Shown here in pieces: positions 23,431 through 32,861 of a DNA stretch of 61,442 nt. The DNA comes from Limnobacter olei. GTDB taxonomy: Bacteria; Pseudomonadota; Gammaproteobacteria; Burkholderiales; Burkholderiaceae_B. Position 1 is the stretch's first letter. Each line of letters begins with the position of its first letter. Under the pieces are notes generated by a model. That model had not been told where the DNA came from and did no database searches. It saw nothing but the letters and a program-made list of their open reading frames with translations. Position numbers and translations under genes: made by a program. Location of the stretch: assembly GCF_029087225.1 (NCBI RefSeq), contig NZ_JARFJD010000029.1, positions 1-61,442 of the forward strand, read 5' to 3'.

Positions 23431-24342
23431 CTATTTCGAGCCTTTGCGCCCTTTGATGTCTGAAATTTTCACGGTGGCAACGTCTGTTTTGGTTTTTCTT
23501 TTGACCTTCCAGGCGTGCCCGTAAACCAGCTCCAAGGTGAAAGGAATACGCCCTGTTTCCGGATCGCGCAGCCGCTCAAGACAAAGAGTGGCTTCAGAAA
23601 ACCGACGTGATGTTCGCAAACCCTGTTTGCGAGTTTCCAGGTGGTTGCCACACAAGGCGCGCCAGTCGTCAATCAACTTGCTTGGGGAGCTGTAAGTCAG
23701 CGTCAGTTTTTCCATTTCCATGACCGGGTCCGAAAAACCCTGCTTGCTCATCAGGTCGCCCAGATCGTGCATGTCTGCAAAATCTGGAAAAGGCTCACCC
23801 ATGGCCTGAGCAAAGCCTTGCAATTCGCGGGCAGTATCGGGCCCAAAACAGCTGAAAAACACCCCACCTTCAGGTTTCAACACCCTCAACCATTCGGCCA
23901 GGCATTGACCTGGGTCAGCCACAGCATGCAACCACAAAGGCGACCACACCATGGCTTGGCTTTCGCTGGGCAAAGGCAGGGGGCTGTTGATTGGCAGCGC
24001 AACAGATGAGGAAGGCTTGGGCGCGGCCCGGCCCGGCCACAGCTTGGCCAAAAAAGAAGCGGCAGCCTGTTCAAGCTGCTCTACCGGCAAGTGGATTGCC
24101 TTGGGTGCAAACACAGCCAATTCACGCCCAACAAACAGGTTTTTTACATTCATCAAGGCCACAGGGTGTAACCAGCCTTGATGCACCACCCCTCCCTCGA
24201 CCGGGCGCATAATTTGCGCGCGGTTCACCATGCGTTGGTTTACCTCCTCGAGTATAAACGGCAATGGTTTTGCTACGCGCCGGGACCATTGTTGCGCCAG
24301 GGCTGTGTTTGATCGGGGAATTTTCCAGAACTGCGAGGACAT
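23431..24342 (-). CDS. BioC-like SAM-dependent methyltransferase family protein
   Basis: The 303-residue protein resembles BioC-type methyltransferases in its second half: AVADPGQCLAEWLRVLKPEGGVFFSCFGPDTARELQ, seen in parts, is motif IV to post-IV. A late region like that of malonyl-ACP methyltransferases follows. The glycine-rich SAM motif I (GxGxG) expected near residue 70 is not visible, and the region AVFAPKAIHLPVEQ stands in its place. It may bind SAM weakly or have a different role. It is divergent from comF. Confidence 0.65.
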   Translation of the reverse strand: MSSQFWKIPRSNTALAQQWSRRVAKPLPFILEEVNQRMVNRAQIMRPVEGGVVHQGWLHPVALMNVKNLFVGRELAVFAPKAIHLPVEQLEQAAASFLAKLWPGRAAPKPSSSVALPINSPLPLPSESQAMVWSPLWLHAVADPGQCLAEWLRVLKPEGGVFFSCFGPDTARELQGFAQAMGEPFPDFADMHDLGDLMSKQGFSDPVMEMEKLTLTYSSPSKLIDDWRALCGNHLETRKQGLRTSRRFSEATLCLERLRDPETGRIPFTLELVYGHAWKVKRKTKTDVATVKISDIKGRKGSK

Positions 24343-24403
24343 TGTGGGGCGAGCCGTTTCAGCAAAAAAGTGGTGCGGTCTATTCTATAGAACTTGCCAG
24401 AGT

Positions 24404-25129
24404 ATGGGCGATGCCATGGTGCCGGGGCGCTGCGTGGCCTGCCACATGCCGATGCAAAACAGCACTTCCGGCTTTAGGCGCTTTGTGTGTAGCCACTGCG
24501 AACCCCTGATTCACCAATGCGAGGCTGTGCGCTGTAAACGCTGCGCACTTGCACTTGGTCCGCGCCTTCAAGCGTTTGGATGGACGCATTGCAGGCATTG
24601 CAAACCCGTGGTTGAGTATGGCGCACAAGCGCCTTTGGAATGCGTGGTGTGCAGTGATTACCTGGCTCCATTTGATCAATGGATTGCTTTGTTGAAATAC
24701 GGCAATAACCATGGCATGGCCCGGTTTTTGGGCCATTGGCTGGGAACAAGGGTGCTGGAATTGGGCATGGACCTGCCCGATGTATTGGTGCCTGTGCCCG
24801 TGAGCCCGGACAAATTGAGGCAGCGCGGCTATAATCAAGCCGCTTTGATTGCCCGGCATTTGGGGCGGCACATTCGTAGGCCGGTGAAGGCTGATTGGCT
24901 GATCAAAACTCAGGAACTTGGTGCGCAGGCGACCCTGGGCCGAGAAGATCGACTGCAGAATTTGCATGGGGCTTTCAGGGCCACGCGTCGCATCCCGGGC
25001 AACATTCGGATTGGCTTGGTTGACGATGTGATTACCACCGGGGCTACCATTCAAAGCTGCGCCGCTGCGCTTCGCAAAGCAGGCGCTGAATCAATTGTAA
25101 CCATGGCAGTGTGCAGGACCCCAGAATGA
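24404..25129 (+). CDS. comF: ComF family phosphoribosyltransferase-like protein
   Basis: The protein has 241 residues from the ATG at 24404; the frame is open further upstream but the family length supports this start. It has an N-terminal Cys-rich zinc region (CVACHMP, CSHC, CKRC, CRHC) and a type I phosphoribosyltransferase domain with the PRPP loop [13 protein letters not shown]. ComF proteins take part in DNA uptake and transformation, probably on the cytoplasmic side. The last four bases overlap trmL. Confidence 0.85.
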   Translation: MGDAMVPGRCVACHMPMQNSTSGFRRFVCSHCEPLIHQCEAVRCKRCALALGPRLQAFGWTHCRHCKPVVEYGAQAPLECVVCSDYLAPFDQWIALLKYGNNHGMARFLGHWLGTRVLELGMDLPDVLVPVPVSPDKLRQRGYNQAALIARHLGRHIRRPVKADWLIKTQELGAQATLGREDRLQNLHGAFRATRRIPGNIRIGLVDDVITTGATIQSCAAALRKAGAESIVTMAVCRTPE

Positions 25130-25596
25130 TTAATGTTGTATTGGTTGAACCGGAAATTCCGCCCAACACGGGCAACGTGATTCGCTTGTGTGCCAACACT
25201 GGCGTGCAGCTGCACTTGGTGGAACCTTTGGGTTTTCCGTTGGAAGATGCCCGTATGCGACGCGCCGGGCTTGACTACCATGAGTACGCCAACATGCTGG
25301 TTCATCCAGGCTGGCAGGCATTTCTCGACCGTTGCCTACCCGACCCGCAACGCTGTTTTGCGATGACCACCAAAGGGAAACACTCACCTTTCGATGTGAA
25401 ATTCCAAACGGGTGATTACCTGATGTTTGGCAGCGAAACCCGGGGGCTTTCTGAGGACGTGCGCAACTGGTTTGCCCGTGAGAACTGGCTGCGCCTGCCG
25501 ATGCGCCCGGAGAGCCGGTCGCTGAACCTGTCCAACTCAGTGGCGGTGATGGTGTATGAGGCTTGGCGGCAGTTGGGGTTTGAAGGCGGAAGCTAA
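25126..25596 (+). CDS. trmL: tRNA (cytidine(34)-2'-O)-methyltransferase
   Basis: This 156-residue SPOUT-fold enzyme methylates the wobble ribose of leucine tRNAs. Family motifs are [15 protein letters not shown] at the start, [10 protein letters not shown] in the middle and the knot end [19 protein letters not shown]. The ATG at 25126 overlaps the comF stop. The gene converges on gpsA across a long repeat-bearing gap. Confidence 0.93.
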   Translation: MINVVLVEPEIPPNTGNVIRLCANTGVQLHLVEPLGFPLEDARMRRAGLDYHEYANMLVHPGWQAFLDRCLPDPQRCFAMTTKGKHSPFDVKFQTGDYLMFGSETRGLSEDVRNWFARENWLRLPMRPESRSLNLSNSVAVMVYEAWRQLGFEGGS

Positions 25597-25624
25597 GGAT
25601 TACTGCCAGGCGACCAGTCTGCCC

Positions 25625-25725
25625 GGGTTCCGCTCTCTCGGAGCTTCTTAACCGCCCGATCGGCTTGGGTTCGGATCTCTCGTTGCGTTCTAATCGCCCT
25701 CTCGGCTTGGGTTCCGATCTCTCGC
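25625..25725. repeat. 42-bp intergenic tandem repeats, array A
   Basis: GGGTTC starts occur at 25625, 25667 and 25709, exactly 42 bases apart. Units share GGGTTC, a CTCTCG core, TTC-TAAxCGCCC and TCGGCTT. The first unit can fold as GCTC-TCTCG-GAGC. Related units form a second array at the right window edge. The third unit decays after the core. Confidence 0.8.
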
Positions 25726-26178
25726 CAGAAAACCTGTTTCTCCCTTGCTGAGCCTTGCGATGCCTGAGAACGACCCTCCTAAACTGCGGGTCGGGTTCGT
25801 TCTCTGTCGCCCATGCTGGGCAACACCGGCCCTGCTCGGCACGCAAGGGCAGGTTTTCTTGAAGGCGAGGCGATCGAAACACCGCCGCCGATTGGGCGTT
25901 GCGCCAGCGGTGACTCGGAGCTGAACTTGCAATGGGTCGCACGATGACCAGTCAGAAAACTTGCCGGCTTGGCGCGCCGAGGCCAACGATCGCGCTATGG
26001 CGCGAAAGCAAAGACCCGACCGTTACTTTTGGAGGGCTTGGCTTAGTGCAGGCTCAAGACCACAAGCCGAAATGCCAAGTTTTCGGGCAGCGGTGACCCT
26101 GCAAGCTCAGCACTCAACAAACCAACCAGCCCCGTGCAGCACAAGCAACCACGCCGAGTGGACAACAATCAGCAACGA
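25726..26178. other. Gene-free stretch between trmL and gpsA
   Basis: I see no credible gene in these 450 bases; frames in both directions are low-complexity or overlap known genes. AGAAAACCTG (25727-25736) is inversely repeated as CAGGTTTTCT at about 25852, and several CTTGGC/GCCAAG pairs are present. The stretch could be decayed repeat DNA. Confidence 0.5.
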
Positions 26179-27192
26179 TCATTCAGCGTCTTCAGACCTG
26201 GCTTCGCGCGACAGCAGGCGCATCACGCCTTCTCCGGGGCTTAAACCCTCGAACAGCACAGAATTCACCGCTGCCGTAATCGGCATATCAACCCCCAATT
26301 CCGCGGCAAGCTGCTTGACCACCGGCGCACATTTCACGCCCTCAGCAACCTGACCCAATTCTTTGAGAATGGTGTCCAGAGACTTACCCTGCGCCAACAT
26401 CAAACCCACGCGCCGGTTGCGAGACAAATCGCCAGTACAGGTAAGAATGAGATCACCAAAACCGGAAAGACCATTCAGGGTTTCAGCTTGGGCCCCCAAG
26501 GCCACAGCCAAACGTTTGATTTCGGCCATGCCGCGGGTAATCAGCGCCGCACGGGCATTCAGACCCAATTGCATGCCATCGCAAATTCCGGTGGCCACCG
26601 CCATGATGTTCTTCACCGCGCCACCCACTTCGGCGCCCACAAGGTCGTCAAGCTCGTAAACACGCAAGGCGGCATGGTGCGCAGCACGCACCATGGCTTG
26701 GCGGGTGTGCTCGTCCGCACTGGCTGCAGTAAGTGCGCAGGGCAAGCCACGCGCCACTTCGGCGGCAAATGAAGGGCCGGTGAGCGCGCCGCCATAGGGC
26801 TTGCCCAACACTTCCTCAACCACTTGATGCGGCATTTGACCCGTGCCCACTTCAAAGCCCTTGCACAACCAGACCAGCGCAGGCCATTGCTCCATGGGTG
26901 CAATTTCAAGCAATTGCAACAGTGTTTGGCGCAACGCGCCCATGGGCGTGCCCAGCACCCAGAGTGCGTCGGGTTGGCCAAGCGCGTGCCGGGCGGCGGC
27001 CGAAAAATCGGCCTGTACTTTCAGTGTGGGAGAAAGCTTGATACCCGCGAGGTAACGCGGGTTTTCGCGCTGGCTGGCAATGGATTGCAGCACAGCAATA
27101 TCGCGCCCCCACAACACCACATCATGCACATAGGACATGTGAGCAGCCACTGCCGTGCCCCACGCCCCCGCACCGAACACGGTGATGTTCAT
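26179..27192 (-). CDS. gpsA: Glycerol-3-phosphate dehydrogenase [NAD(P)+]
   Basis: This 337-residue enzyme reduces dihydroxyacetone phosphate to sn-glycerol 3-phosphate for phospholipid synthesis. The Rossmann motif GAGAWGTAVAAH is at the N-terminus. The catalytic Lys lies in GGAVKNIMAVATGI, and family blocks LTGPSFAAEVARGLP and NGLSGFGDLILTCTG are present. The ATG at 27192 (MNITVFGAG) is preferred to the TTG four codons upstream. It follows secB by twelve bases. Confidence 0.96.
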   Translation of the reverse strand: MNITVFGAGAWGTAVAAHMSYVHDVVLWGRDIAVLQSIASQRENPRYLAGIKLSPTLKVQADFSAAARHALGQPDALWVLGTPMGALRQTLLQLLEIAPMEQWPALVWLCKGFEVGTGQMPHQVVEEVLGKPYGGALTGPSFAAEVARGLPCALTAASADEHTRQAMVRAAHHAALRVYELDDLVGAEVGGAVKNIMAVATGICDGMQLGLNARAALITRGMAEIKRLAVALGAQAETLNGLSGFGDLILTCTGDLSRNRRVGLMLAQGKSLDTILKELGQVAEGVKCAPVVKQLAAELGVDMPITAAVNSVLFEGLSPGEGVMRLLSREARSEDAE

Positions 27193-27204
27193 GCGCGCCG
27201 CCAA

Positions 27205-27684
27205 TTACGCTGTGGTAATAATGCCGGAACCGTTTTGCTTGGCGGCCTGCTCTTGGGCTGCTGCCAAACGCTGCTGGTAAAACTGTTCGAAGTTGATGTC
27301 GGACAAATGCACAGGTGGAAAGCCAGTGCGGGTAATGAGGTCGGCTACATTGGCGCGCAAATAGGGGTAGATCATGTTGGGACACAAAATGCCCAACAGA
27401 GGATCGAACTGCTCTTCAGGCACATTTGAAATTTCGAAAATACCGGCCTGCTTGCACTCCACCAGAAAAGCCACTTTCTCGTCGATTTTGGCGGTCACCG
27501 TTACTGTCACTTCAGACTCGAAAATGTTTTCGGCCAAGCGTTGTGCGCCCACATCCACAGCCACTTCAATTTTGGGCGGGTTTTTCTCGAGGAAAATTTG
27601 CGGTGCGTTGGGCAGTTCCAAAGAAGCGTCTTTGATATAGACGCGTTGCATTTGAAACACTGCTTCTGAATTCTGTTCGGCCAT
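27205..27684 (-). CDS. secB: Protein export chaperone SecB
   Basis: The 159-residue protein matches SecB throughout: FQMQRVYIKDASLELPNAP at the start, PPKIEVAVDV, GIFEISNVPEE, LLGILCPNMIYPYLRANVADL and PPVHLSDINFEQFY. SecB holds preproteins unfolded and passes them to SecA. GGAGC stands before the ATG. The order rhodanese-grxC-secB-gpsA is a conserved betaproteobacterial run. Confidence 0.97.
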   Translation of the reverse strand: MAEQNSEAVFQMQRVYIKDASLELPNAPQIFLEKNPPKIEVAVDVGAQRLAENIFESEVTVTVTAKIDEKVAFLVECKQAGIFEISNVPEEQFDPLLGILCPNMIYPYLRANVADLITRTGFPPVHLSDINFEQFYQQRLAAAQEQAAKQNGSGIITTA

Positions 27685-27726
27685 TTGCTGGCTCCTATGG
27701 ATTGAATAAATAAGGTTTGAATGAAA

Positions 27727-28002
27727 TTAGCCGGGCTGCCCCAACAATGGCAAAAGCTTACCAGCACGGTCGAGATCGAACAGGTCATCACAGCCGCCCA
27801 CATGTGTGCTGCCGATATAAATTTGCGGCACGGTTCGGCGGCCGGTTTCGGCCATCATTTTTTCTTTCTGGGATGGGTCGAGATCAACCCGGATTTTCTC
27901 GATATTCTGCACACCGCGCTCGTTCAACAAGCGTTCAGCACGGACGCAAAAAGGGCACACCGCGCTGGTGTACATGCGAACAGGGGCTTGAATATTGCTC
28001 AT
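27727..28002 (-). CDS. grxC: Glutaredoxin 3
   Basis: This 91-residue thioredoxin-fold protein has the active site CPFC in YTSAVCPFCVRAERLL and the glutathione-binding segments RRTVPQIYIG and GGCDDLFDLD. It reduces disulfides using glutathione. The ATG at 28002 (MSNIQAPVRMY) is chosen because the longer frame overlaps the rhodanese gene. It lies 42 bases before secB. Confidence 0.94.
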   Translation of the reverse strand: MSNIQAPVRMYTSAVCPFCVRAERLLNERGVQNIEKIRVDLDPSQKEKMMAETGRRTVPQIYIGSTHVGGCDDLFDLDRAGKLLPLLGQPG

Positions 28003-28045
28003 GTGAATTCCTTGACTACTGAGTTTGCTGCAACTGGGTTTGCTT

Positions 28046-28525
28046 TTACTTGGCAACCTGCTTGGTGGCCTTGGGTGTTTTGGTTTTGGGCGCAGCGTCT
28101 GCGGCGTCTTGAACCTTTTTAACCGGCAAGCCTGCTTCTTTCCAGGCATTCAGGCCACCGTCGAGAACAAACACGTCGGTGTAACCCGCTGCCTTCAACA
28201 CGGTGGCAGCTGCGCCAGAACGTGCGCCGGTTTGGCACAACACGATCAGCGGAGTTTCCTTGGTTTTTGCCAAGGTGCCAGCCTTTTCTTTCAGGTCTTT
28301 GATGGCCATGCGCTTGGAGTTGGGCACCACACCTGAATTTTTGACGAAATCGTCGTCTCGAATGTCAACCAGCACCGCTTTCTTTTGGTTGATCAACAGC
28401 GTGGCTTGGGGCACCGTGACGCGAGTGCCGCCACCTTTGGTCAACAGAGGCCAAATCAACATGAGGCCAGAGCCAAAGGCCAAGGCGATGAGCCAACTGT
28501 TTTGAATCAGAAATTCCTGCGACAT
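28046..28525 (-). CDS. Membrane-anchored rhodanese domain protein
   Basis: The 159-residue protein has an N-terminal membrane helix (SWLIALAFGSGLMLIWPLL) and a rhodanese domain (ATLLINQKKAVLVDIRDD, active-site loop LCQTGARSG with the catalytic Cys). Rhodaneses transfer sulfur or sense oxyanions. The Lys/Thr/Ala-rich tail is probably disordered. It heads the leftward grxC-secB-gpsA run and is divergent from gpmA. Confidence 0.88.
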   Translation of the reverse strand: MSQEFLIQNSWLIALAFGSGLMLIWPLLTKGGGTRVTVPQATLLINQKKAVLVDIRDDDFVKNSGVVPNSKRMAIKDLKEKAGTLAKTKETPLIVLCQTGARSGAAATVLKAAGYTDVFVLDGGLNAWKEAGLPVKKVQDAADAAPKTKTPKATKQVAK

Positions 28526-28630
28526 AAATCCTGCAATGAGTGGGTCTTGATGGATTGGTCATTATATCCCCTTGAATCGAGGCTAAAATGGAGGTTTGCC
28601 TAATTAGACAGCAACTTAAAGGCCACAAAC

Positions 28631-29377
28631 ATGTACAAACTCGTATTGATGCGCCATGGCGAAAGCCAATGGAACCTTGAAAACCGCTTTACCGGTTGGG
28701 CCGACGTAGACCTGACTGACAAAGGCCGAGAGGAAGCCCGCAAGGCAGGCGACCTTCTGAAGGCTGAGGGCTATAGCTTTGACGTGGCCTACACGTCTGT
28801 TTTGAAACGTGCCATTCGCACCCTGTGGATTGCCCTGGACCAAATGGACCAGATGTGGCTGCCCGTGGTGCATGCCTGGCGCCTGAACGAGCGCCATTAT
28901 GGCGACTTGCAGGGCCTGAACAAATCAGAAACTGCTGCCAAGTTTGGCGAAGAACAAGTGTTGATTTGGCGACGTGCCTACGCCATTGCACCCAACCCTC
29001 TGAAAGTGGATGACCCCCGTTTTGCTGGCAACGACCCCCGCTACGCGAAGCTGAAACCCGAGGAAATTCCACTGACGGAGTGCCTGAAAGACACCGTTGA
29101 CCGCGTAATTCCTTTGTGGAAAGACGGCATTGCCCCAGCCATTAAAGCTGGCAAAAAAGTGCTGATTGCTGCACACGGCAATTCATTGCGCGCGCTGATC
29201 AAGTACCTGGACAACCTGAGCGAGGAAGACATCTTGCAGGTGAACATTCCAACCGCACGCCCCTTGGTGTACGAGCTGGACGAAAACCTCAAGCCTATTC
29301 GCAGTTACTACCTTGGCAACCAGGCAGAAATTGAAGCGGCCATGGCTGCCGTGAAAAACCAGGGAAAGGCCAAGTAA
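28631..29377 (+). CDS. gpmA: 2,3-bisphosphoglycerate-dependent phosphoglycerate mutase
   Basis: This 248-residue glycolytic enzyme interconverts 3- and 2-phosphoglycerate. It has the phosphohistidine motif [10 protein letters not shown], the block [27 protein letters not shown] and the second His in [16 protein letters not shown]. The length is normal for the dPGM family. It is the first of a rightward run with envC and ctpA. Confidence 0.97.
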   Translation: MYKLVLMRHGESQWNLENRFTGWADVDLTDKGREEARKAGDLLKAEGYSFDVAYTSVLKRAIRTLWIALDQMDQMWLPVVHAWRLNERHYGDLQGLNKSETAAKFGEEQVLIWRRAYAIAPNPLKVDDPRFAGNDPRYAKLKPEEIPLTECLKDTVDRVIPLWKDGIAPAIKAGKKVLIAAHGNSLRALIKYLDNLSEEDILQVNIPTARPLVYELDENLKPIRSYYLGNQAEIEAAMAAVKNQGKAK

Positions 29378-29383
29378 ATACAG

Positions 29384-30685
29384 GTGCGTAACTATTCAAG
29401 GTTGATTTGTTCTACCCGTGGGGGGCTTGGCCTTGTGTTGGCCATGCTCGCCCTGAATGCCAGCGAGCCCGCCTGGGCGCAAAGCAATGTGCGCGACCCG
29501 GCAGGTGTGAAGCAGGAACGCGACGAAGTGCGCCGAAAACTGGATGCATTGAAAAAACAAATCAATGAAACCAGCGGTGAGAAAAAACAGGCCGCCAAAG
29601 CGCTTGGCCTGCTTGAGCAACGGCTTGAAAAAACCCAGACCCGCCTGAAAGCCCTTGACCAGGATCGGGATGCGCTGGAAACAGACATCCGAAGGTTGAG
29701 CCAGGAAGAGGCCCAACTTCAAAAAGACCTGGAGAGCACTCAGGCACGCCTGGCCGAGGTGATGCGCAACCAGTATCGGAGGGTGGAAGTGAACCCGACA
29801 CAGGCTTGGTTGGCGGGCAAATCGGCCAGCGAAGCTGCGCGCGAAAGCTATTGGTATGAGCGAATTTCTGCGGCTGAACGCGACTTGGCAGCGCAGCAAG
29901 CAGCGCAAGCGCGTGAACTCGAGTCCATTCGATTGGGTCTTGAGAAAAAGCAGGCGCGACTTGAAAGCACGATTGCGGATCAAAACAAGAGCCAGCGGGA
30001 ATTGGTGGCTCAGCGCGAGGAGCGCAACCAGTTGATCGCTGACTTGAATTCGAAGCTGAAGAACCAGGAGCTTGAGCGCAAGCGCCTGCAACGTGATGAA
30101 GCACGGTTGAGCAATGTAATCACCGAATTGACCCGCGCCATTGAAGAGGCAAAACGCAAACAGGCATTGGCCGCGCAGCAGCAAAAACAACAGGCTCAGT
30201 CTGGCACTTCACCCAAATCAACAGGGAAGACTCCCAGCAAACCGGATTACTCCCCCCCTCCCCCCCTGCCCAGTACGGGTGAGTTTGCAAAACTGAAAGG
30301 TCGGCTGGTACTGCCAGTGCAAGGCACGGTGGCAGGCCAGTTTGGGCAAACGCGGTCAAAAGACGGGCAAGGCCCCTCCTGGAAGGGAATTTTTATTGCC
30401 ACCGAGGCGGGGCAAGCCGTTCGGGCGGTTGCGACAGGGCGCGTGGTGTTTTCGGAATGGCTGCGCGGATTCGGCGAAATTGTGATCATTGACCATGGCG
30501 ACCAGTTTTTGAGCGTATATGGCAACAATGGTAAATTAATGAAAAGATCAGGGGATTCCGTGAAAGCGGGTGACACCATTGCCGAAACTGGCAACAGCAG
30601 TGGTAATCTTGATACAGGTTTATACTTTGAACTAAGGCATCAGGGACAACCCTTCGATCCTATTTCGTGGACCAAAGGTCGGTAG
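29384..30685 (+). CDS. envC: EnvC-like murein hydrolase activator (M23 fold)
   Basis: This 433-residue exported protein starts at a GTG. It has a signal peptide (VLAMLALNASEPAWAQ), a long coiled coil (about residues 35-270) and a C-terminal LytM/M23 domain. The metal ligands of active M23 peptidases are missing: WKGIFIAT replaces the His/Asp site and YFELRHQGQ the HxH site. That degeneracy is shared with E. coli EnvC, which activates amidases at the division septum. A Ser/Pro-rich linker joins the parts. The gene follows gpmA by six bases and precedes ctpA. Confidence 0.9.
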   Translation: MRNYSRLICSTRGGLGLVLAMLALNASEPAWAQSNVRDPAGVKQERDEVRRKLDALKKQINETSGEKKQAAKALGLLEQRLEKTQTRLKALDQDRDALETDIRRLSQEEAQLQKDLESTQARLAEVMRNQYRRVEVNPTQAWLAGKSASEAARESYWYERISAAERDLAAQQAAQARELESIRLGLEKKQARLESTIADQNKSQRELVAQREERNQLIADLNSKLKNQELERKRLQRDEARLSNVITELTRAIEEAKRKQALAAQQQKQQAQSGTSPKSTGKTPSKPDYSPPPPLPSTGEFAKLKGRLVLPVQGTVAGQFGQTRSKDGQGPSWKGIFIATEAGQAVRAVATGRVVFSEWLRGFGEIVIIDHGDQFLSVYGNNGKLMKRSGDSVKAGDTIAETGNSSGNLDTGLYFELRHQGQPFDPISWTKGR

Positions 30686-30690
30686 GAATT

Positions 30691-32076
30691 ATGCGTCAAA
30701 AATTGCGACAAATCAGTTTGGTATCAGTCGGTGTAGTGGCCGGCGTGTTGGTCAGCGTGGGTATTAGCGCAGTGGCCCAACGGCAGCAGCCCGAGGCCTT
30801 GCCATTGAGTGAACTGCGTCAGTTCACTGAGGTATTTGGCGCAATCAAAAGTTTTTACGTGGAACCTGTGGGCGATGACAAGTTGTTCAACGGTGCCATC
30901 AGCGGCATGGTAGCCAACCTGGACCCCCACTCCAGCTACCTGGATGCAGAAGCGTTCAAAGAACTGCGCGTGGGCACGCAAGGAGAGTTTGGCGGCCTGG
31001 GCATTGAAGTAGGTACTGAGGACGGCTTTGTCAAGGTGATTTCGCCAATTGAAGACACCCCCGCCGCGAAAGCTGGCGTGAAAGCGGGTGACCTGATTGT
31101 GAAAATCGATGACAAGCCTACCAAAGGCATGAGTTTGTCCGATGCGGTTAATTTGATGCGTGGCAAACCAAAAACCGAGATTCGCCTGACCTTGCTGCGC
31201 AAGGACGTGGAAAAGCCAATCGAGGTCAAAATTATTCGCGATGTAATTCGGGTGCAAAGCGTGAAATCAAAGATGCTGGATGATGGCATTGGTTACGTGC
31301 GCATTACACAGTTTCAAGAACACACAGGTGAGTACCTGGTAAAGGCCATCAACACCCTGCAGGCCAAAACACCGATGAAAGGCCTGGTGCTGGATTTGCG
31401 CAACGATCCGGGCGGCTTGCTGAATGCTGCTGTGGGCGTTAGCGCCGCCTTTTTGCCCCAAAACACCTTGGTAGTATCTACCGATGGTCGTACTGAAGAC
31501 TCCCAGCGCAAGCTGGTGGCAGGCCCTGAAGATTACCTGCGCGGCCGCGAGAAAGACTACCTGAAAGAATTGAGCCCGATTGCGAAAACCGTACCCATGA
31601 TTGTCGTGGTGAACGGCGGCTCGGCCTCTGCGTCGGAAATTGTGGCAGGTGCACTGCAAGACCATGGCCGCGCCAAGGTGTTGGGTACACAAACCTTCGG
31701 CAAGGGTTCGGTACAAACCATATTGCCTTTGAACAACAACACGGCAATCAAGCTGACCACTGCGCGTTATTACACGCCAAATGGCCGCAGTATTCAGGCC
31801 AAGGGCATTGAACCCGATTTCCTCGTGACCGAGACGCCCGAAGGCGACATTGTTGAGCGCGTTCGCGAAGCAGACCTGACCCGACACCTGAGCAATGAGA
31901 AGGGCGAGGAAACACCGAGCTCCAAGAATTCGGACAGCAACAAAAACGCCGACATGAAGCCGATTGTGTTCGGCGAAAAAGACGATTATCAGTTGCAGCA
32001 GGCCCTGAATTACCTGAAAGGCAAGCCCGTGGTGCAAAACCGCAAAGCTGCACAAACGGCCAAGTCAGCCAAGTAA
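30691..32076 (+). CDS. ctpA: Carboxy-terminal processing protease (S41)
   Basis: This 461-residue exported serine protease has an N-terminal signal anchor (VSVGVVAGVLVSVGISAVA) and a PDZ domain (about 85-170, GEFGGLGIEVG). The S41 catalytic domain has the Ser in GGSASASEIVAGAL and the Lys in FGKGSVQT. Such proteases trim C-termini of periplasmic proteins and often regulate cell-wall enzymes, which suits its place after envC. The ATG at 30691 has an AGGA site upstream. The tail is Lys/Ser-rich. Confidence 0.95.
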   Translation: MRQKLRQISLVSVGVVAGVLVSVGISAVAQRQQPEALPLSELRQFTEVFGAIKSFYVEPVGDDKLFNGAISGMVANLDPHSSYLDAEAFKELRVGTQGEFGGLGIEVGTEDGFVKVISPIEDTPAAKAGVKAGDLIVKIDDKPTKGMSLSDAVNLMRGKPKTEIRLTLLRKDVEKPIEVKIIRDVIRVQSVKSKMLDDGIGYVRITQFQEHTGEYLVKAINTLQAKTPMKGLVLDLRNDPGGLLNAAVGVSAAFLPQNTLVVSTDGRTEDSQRKLVAGPEDYLRGREKDYLKELSPIAKTVPMIVVVNGGSASASEIVAGALQDHGRAKVLGTQTFGKGSVQTILPLNNNTAIKLTTARYYTPNGRSIQAKGIEPDFLVTETPEGDIVERVREADLTRHLSNEKGEETPSSKNSDSNKNADMKPIVFGEKDDYQLQQALNYLKGKPVVQNRKAAQTAKSAK

Positions 32077-32093
32077 GCCGCCCTGAAAACGGC

Positions 32094-32861
32094 TTGAACG
32101 TGGAACTGCGAGACTTGAATGACGAGGAGTTACTTCGGTACTCCCGTCACATTCTTCTGGATGAAATCGGTATTGAGGGCCAATCGCGCATTGCCAGTGC
32201 CAAAGCGCTGGTGGTGGGTGCAGGTGGCCTGGGTTGCCCCAGTGCGCTGTACCTGGCCAGTGCGGGCGTGGGCACCATTTATATCGCAGACGACGATGAA
32301 GTCGACCTCACCAACCTGCAACGCCAGGTGTTGCACACCACCGCGCGCGTGGGCATGGCCAAGGTTGAATCAGCCAAAACCCACTTGAATGAACTGAACC
32401 CGTGCACCACGGTTGTGCCCATTGCGCACCGCCTTGAAGGGGAAGAACTGGAGCAGTTGGTTGCGAAAGTGGATGTGGTGCTGGACTGCTGCGACAACTT
32501 CAAAACCCGCCACGCTGTGAACCGTGCCTGTGTGAAGTTCGGCAAGCCACTGGTTTCTGGCGCGGCCATTCGGCTGGACGGCCAGCTGGCCGTGTTCGAA
32601 CTGAATAATCCGCAAGCGCCCTGTTACCACTGCCTGTTCCCGGAAGGGGAGGATGTATCGGAAGTGCGTTGCGCCACCATGGGCGTGTTTGCGCCGCTGA
32701 CCGGCGTGATTGGCACGCTGCAAGCCAGCGAGGCGCTGAAAATTTTGGCTGGCTTTGGACAACCCATGTACAGCACCCTGCAAATTTACGATTCGCGCAG
32801 TTGCGAATTCACGAAAATGAAAATTCGCAAAGACCCCAAGTGCACTGTGTGCAATGCCTAA
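32094..32861 (+). CDS. moeB: HesA/MoeB/ThiF family adenylyltransferase
   Basis: The roughly 255-residue E1-like enzyme adenylates the C-terminus of a ubiquitin-like sulfur carrier (MoaD or ThiS). It has the opening RYSRHILLDEIGIEGQ, the nucleotide loop VVGAGGLGCPSALYLA, DLTNLQRQVLH, and zinc Cys pairs CYHCLF and CTVC. No rhodanese domain is attached. The start could be the TTG at 32094 or the GTG at 32100. Whether it serves molybdopterin or thiamine synthesis cannot be decided from sequence alone. Confidence 0.9.
   Translation: MNVELRDLNDEELLRYSRHILLDEIGIEGQSRIASAKALVVGAGGLGCPSALYLASAGVGTIYIADDDEVDLTNLQRQVLHTTARVGMAKVESAKTHLNELNPCTTVVPIAHRLEGEELEQLVAKVDVVLDCCDNFKTRHAVNRACVKFGKPLVSGAAIRLDGQLAVFELNNPQAPCYHCLFPEGEDVSEVRCATMGVFAPLTGVIGTLQASEALKILAGFGQPMYSTLQIYDSRSCEFTKMKIRKDPKCTVCNA

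Noticed and set aside
25625-25725. Possible CRISPR array
   Set aside because: The units are contiguous diverged tandem repeats without unique spacers, and no cas genes are present.
25130-25942. 270-codon minus-strand frame across trmL and the gap
   Set aside because: The part over trmL is antisense to a certain gene and the rest covers the tandem repeats, giving a Pro/Arg/Ser-rich nonsense protein.
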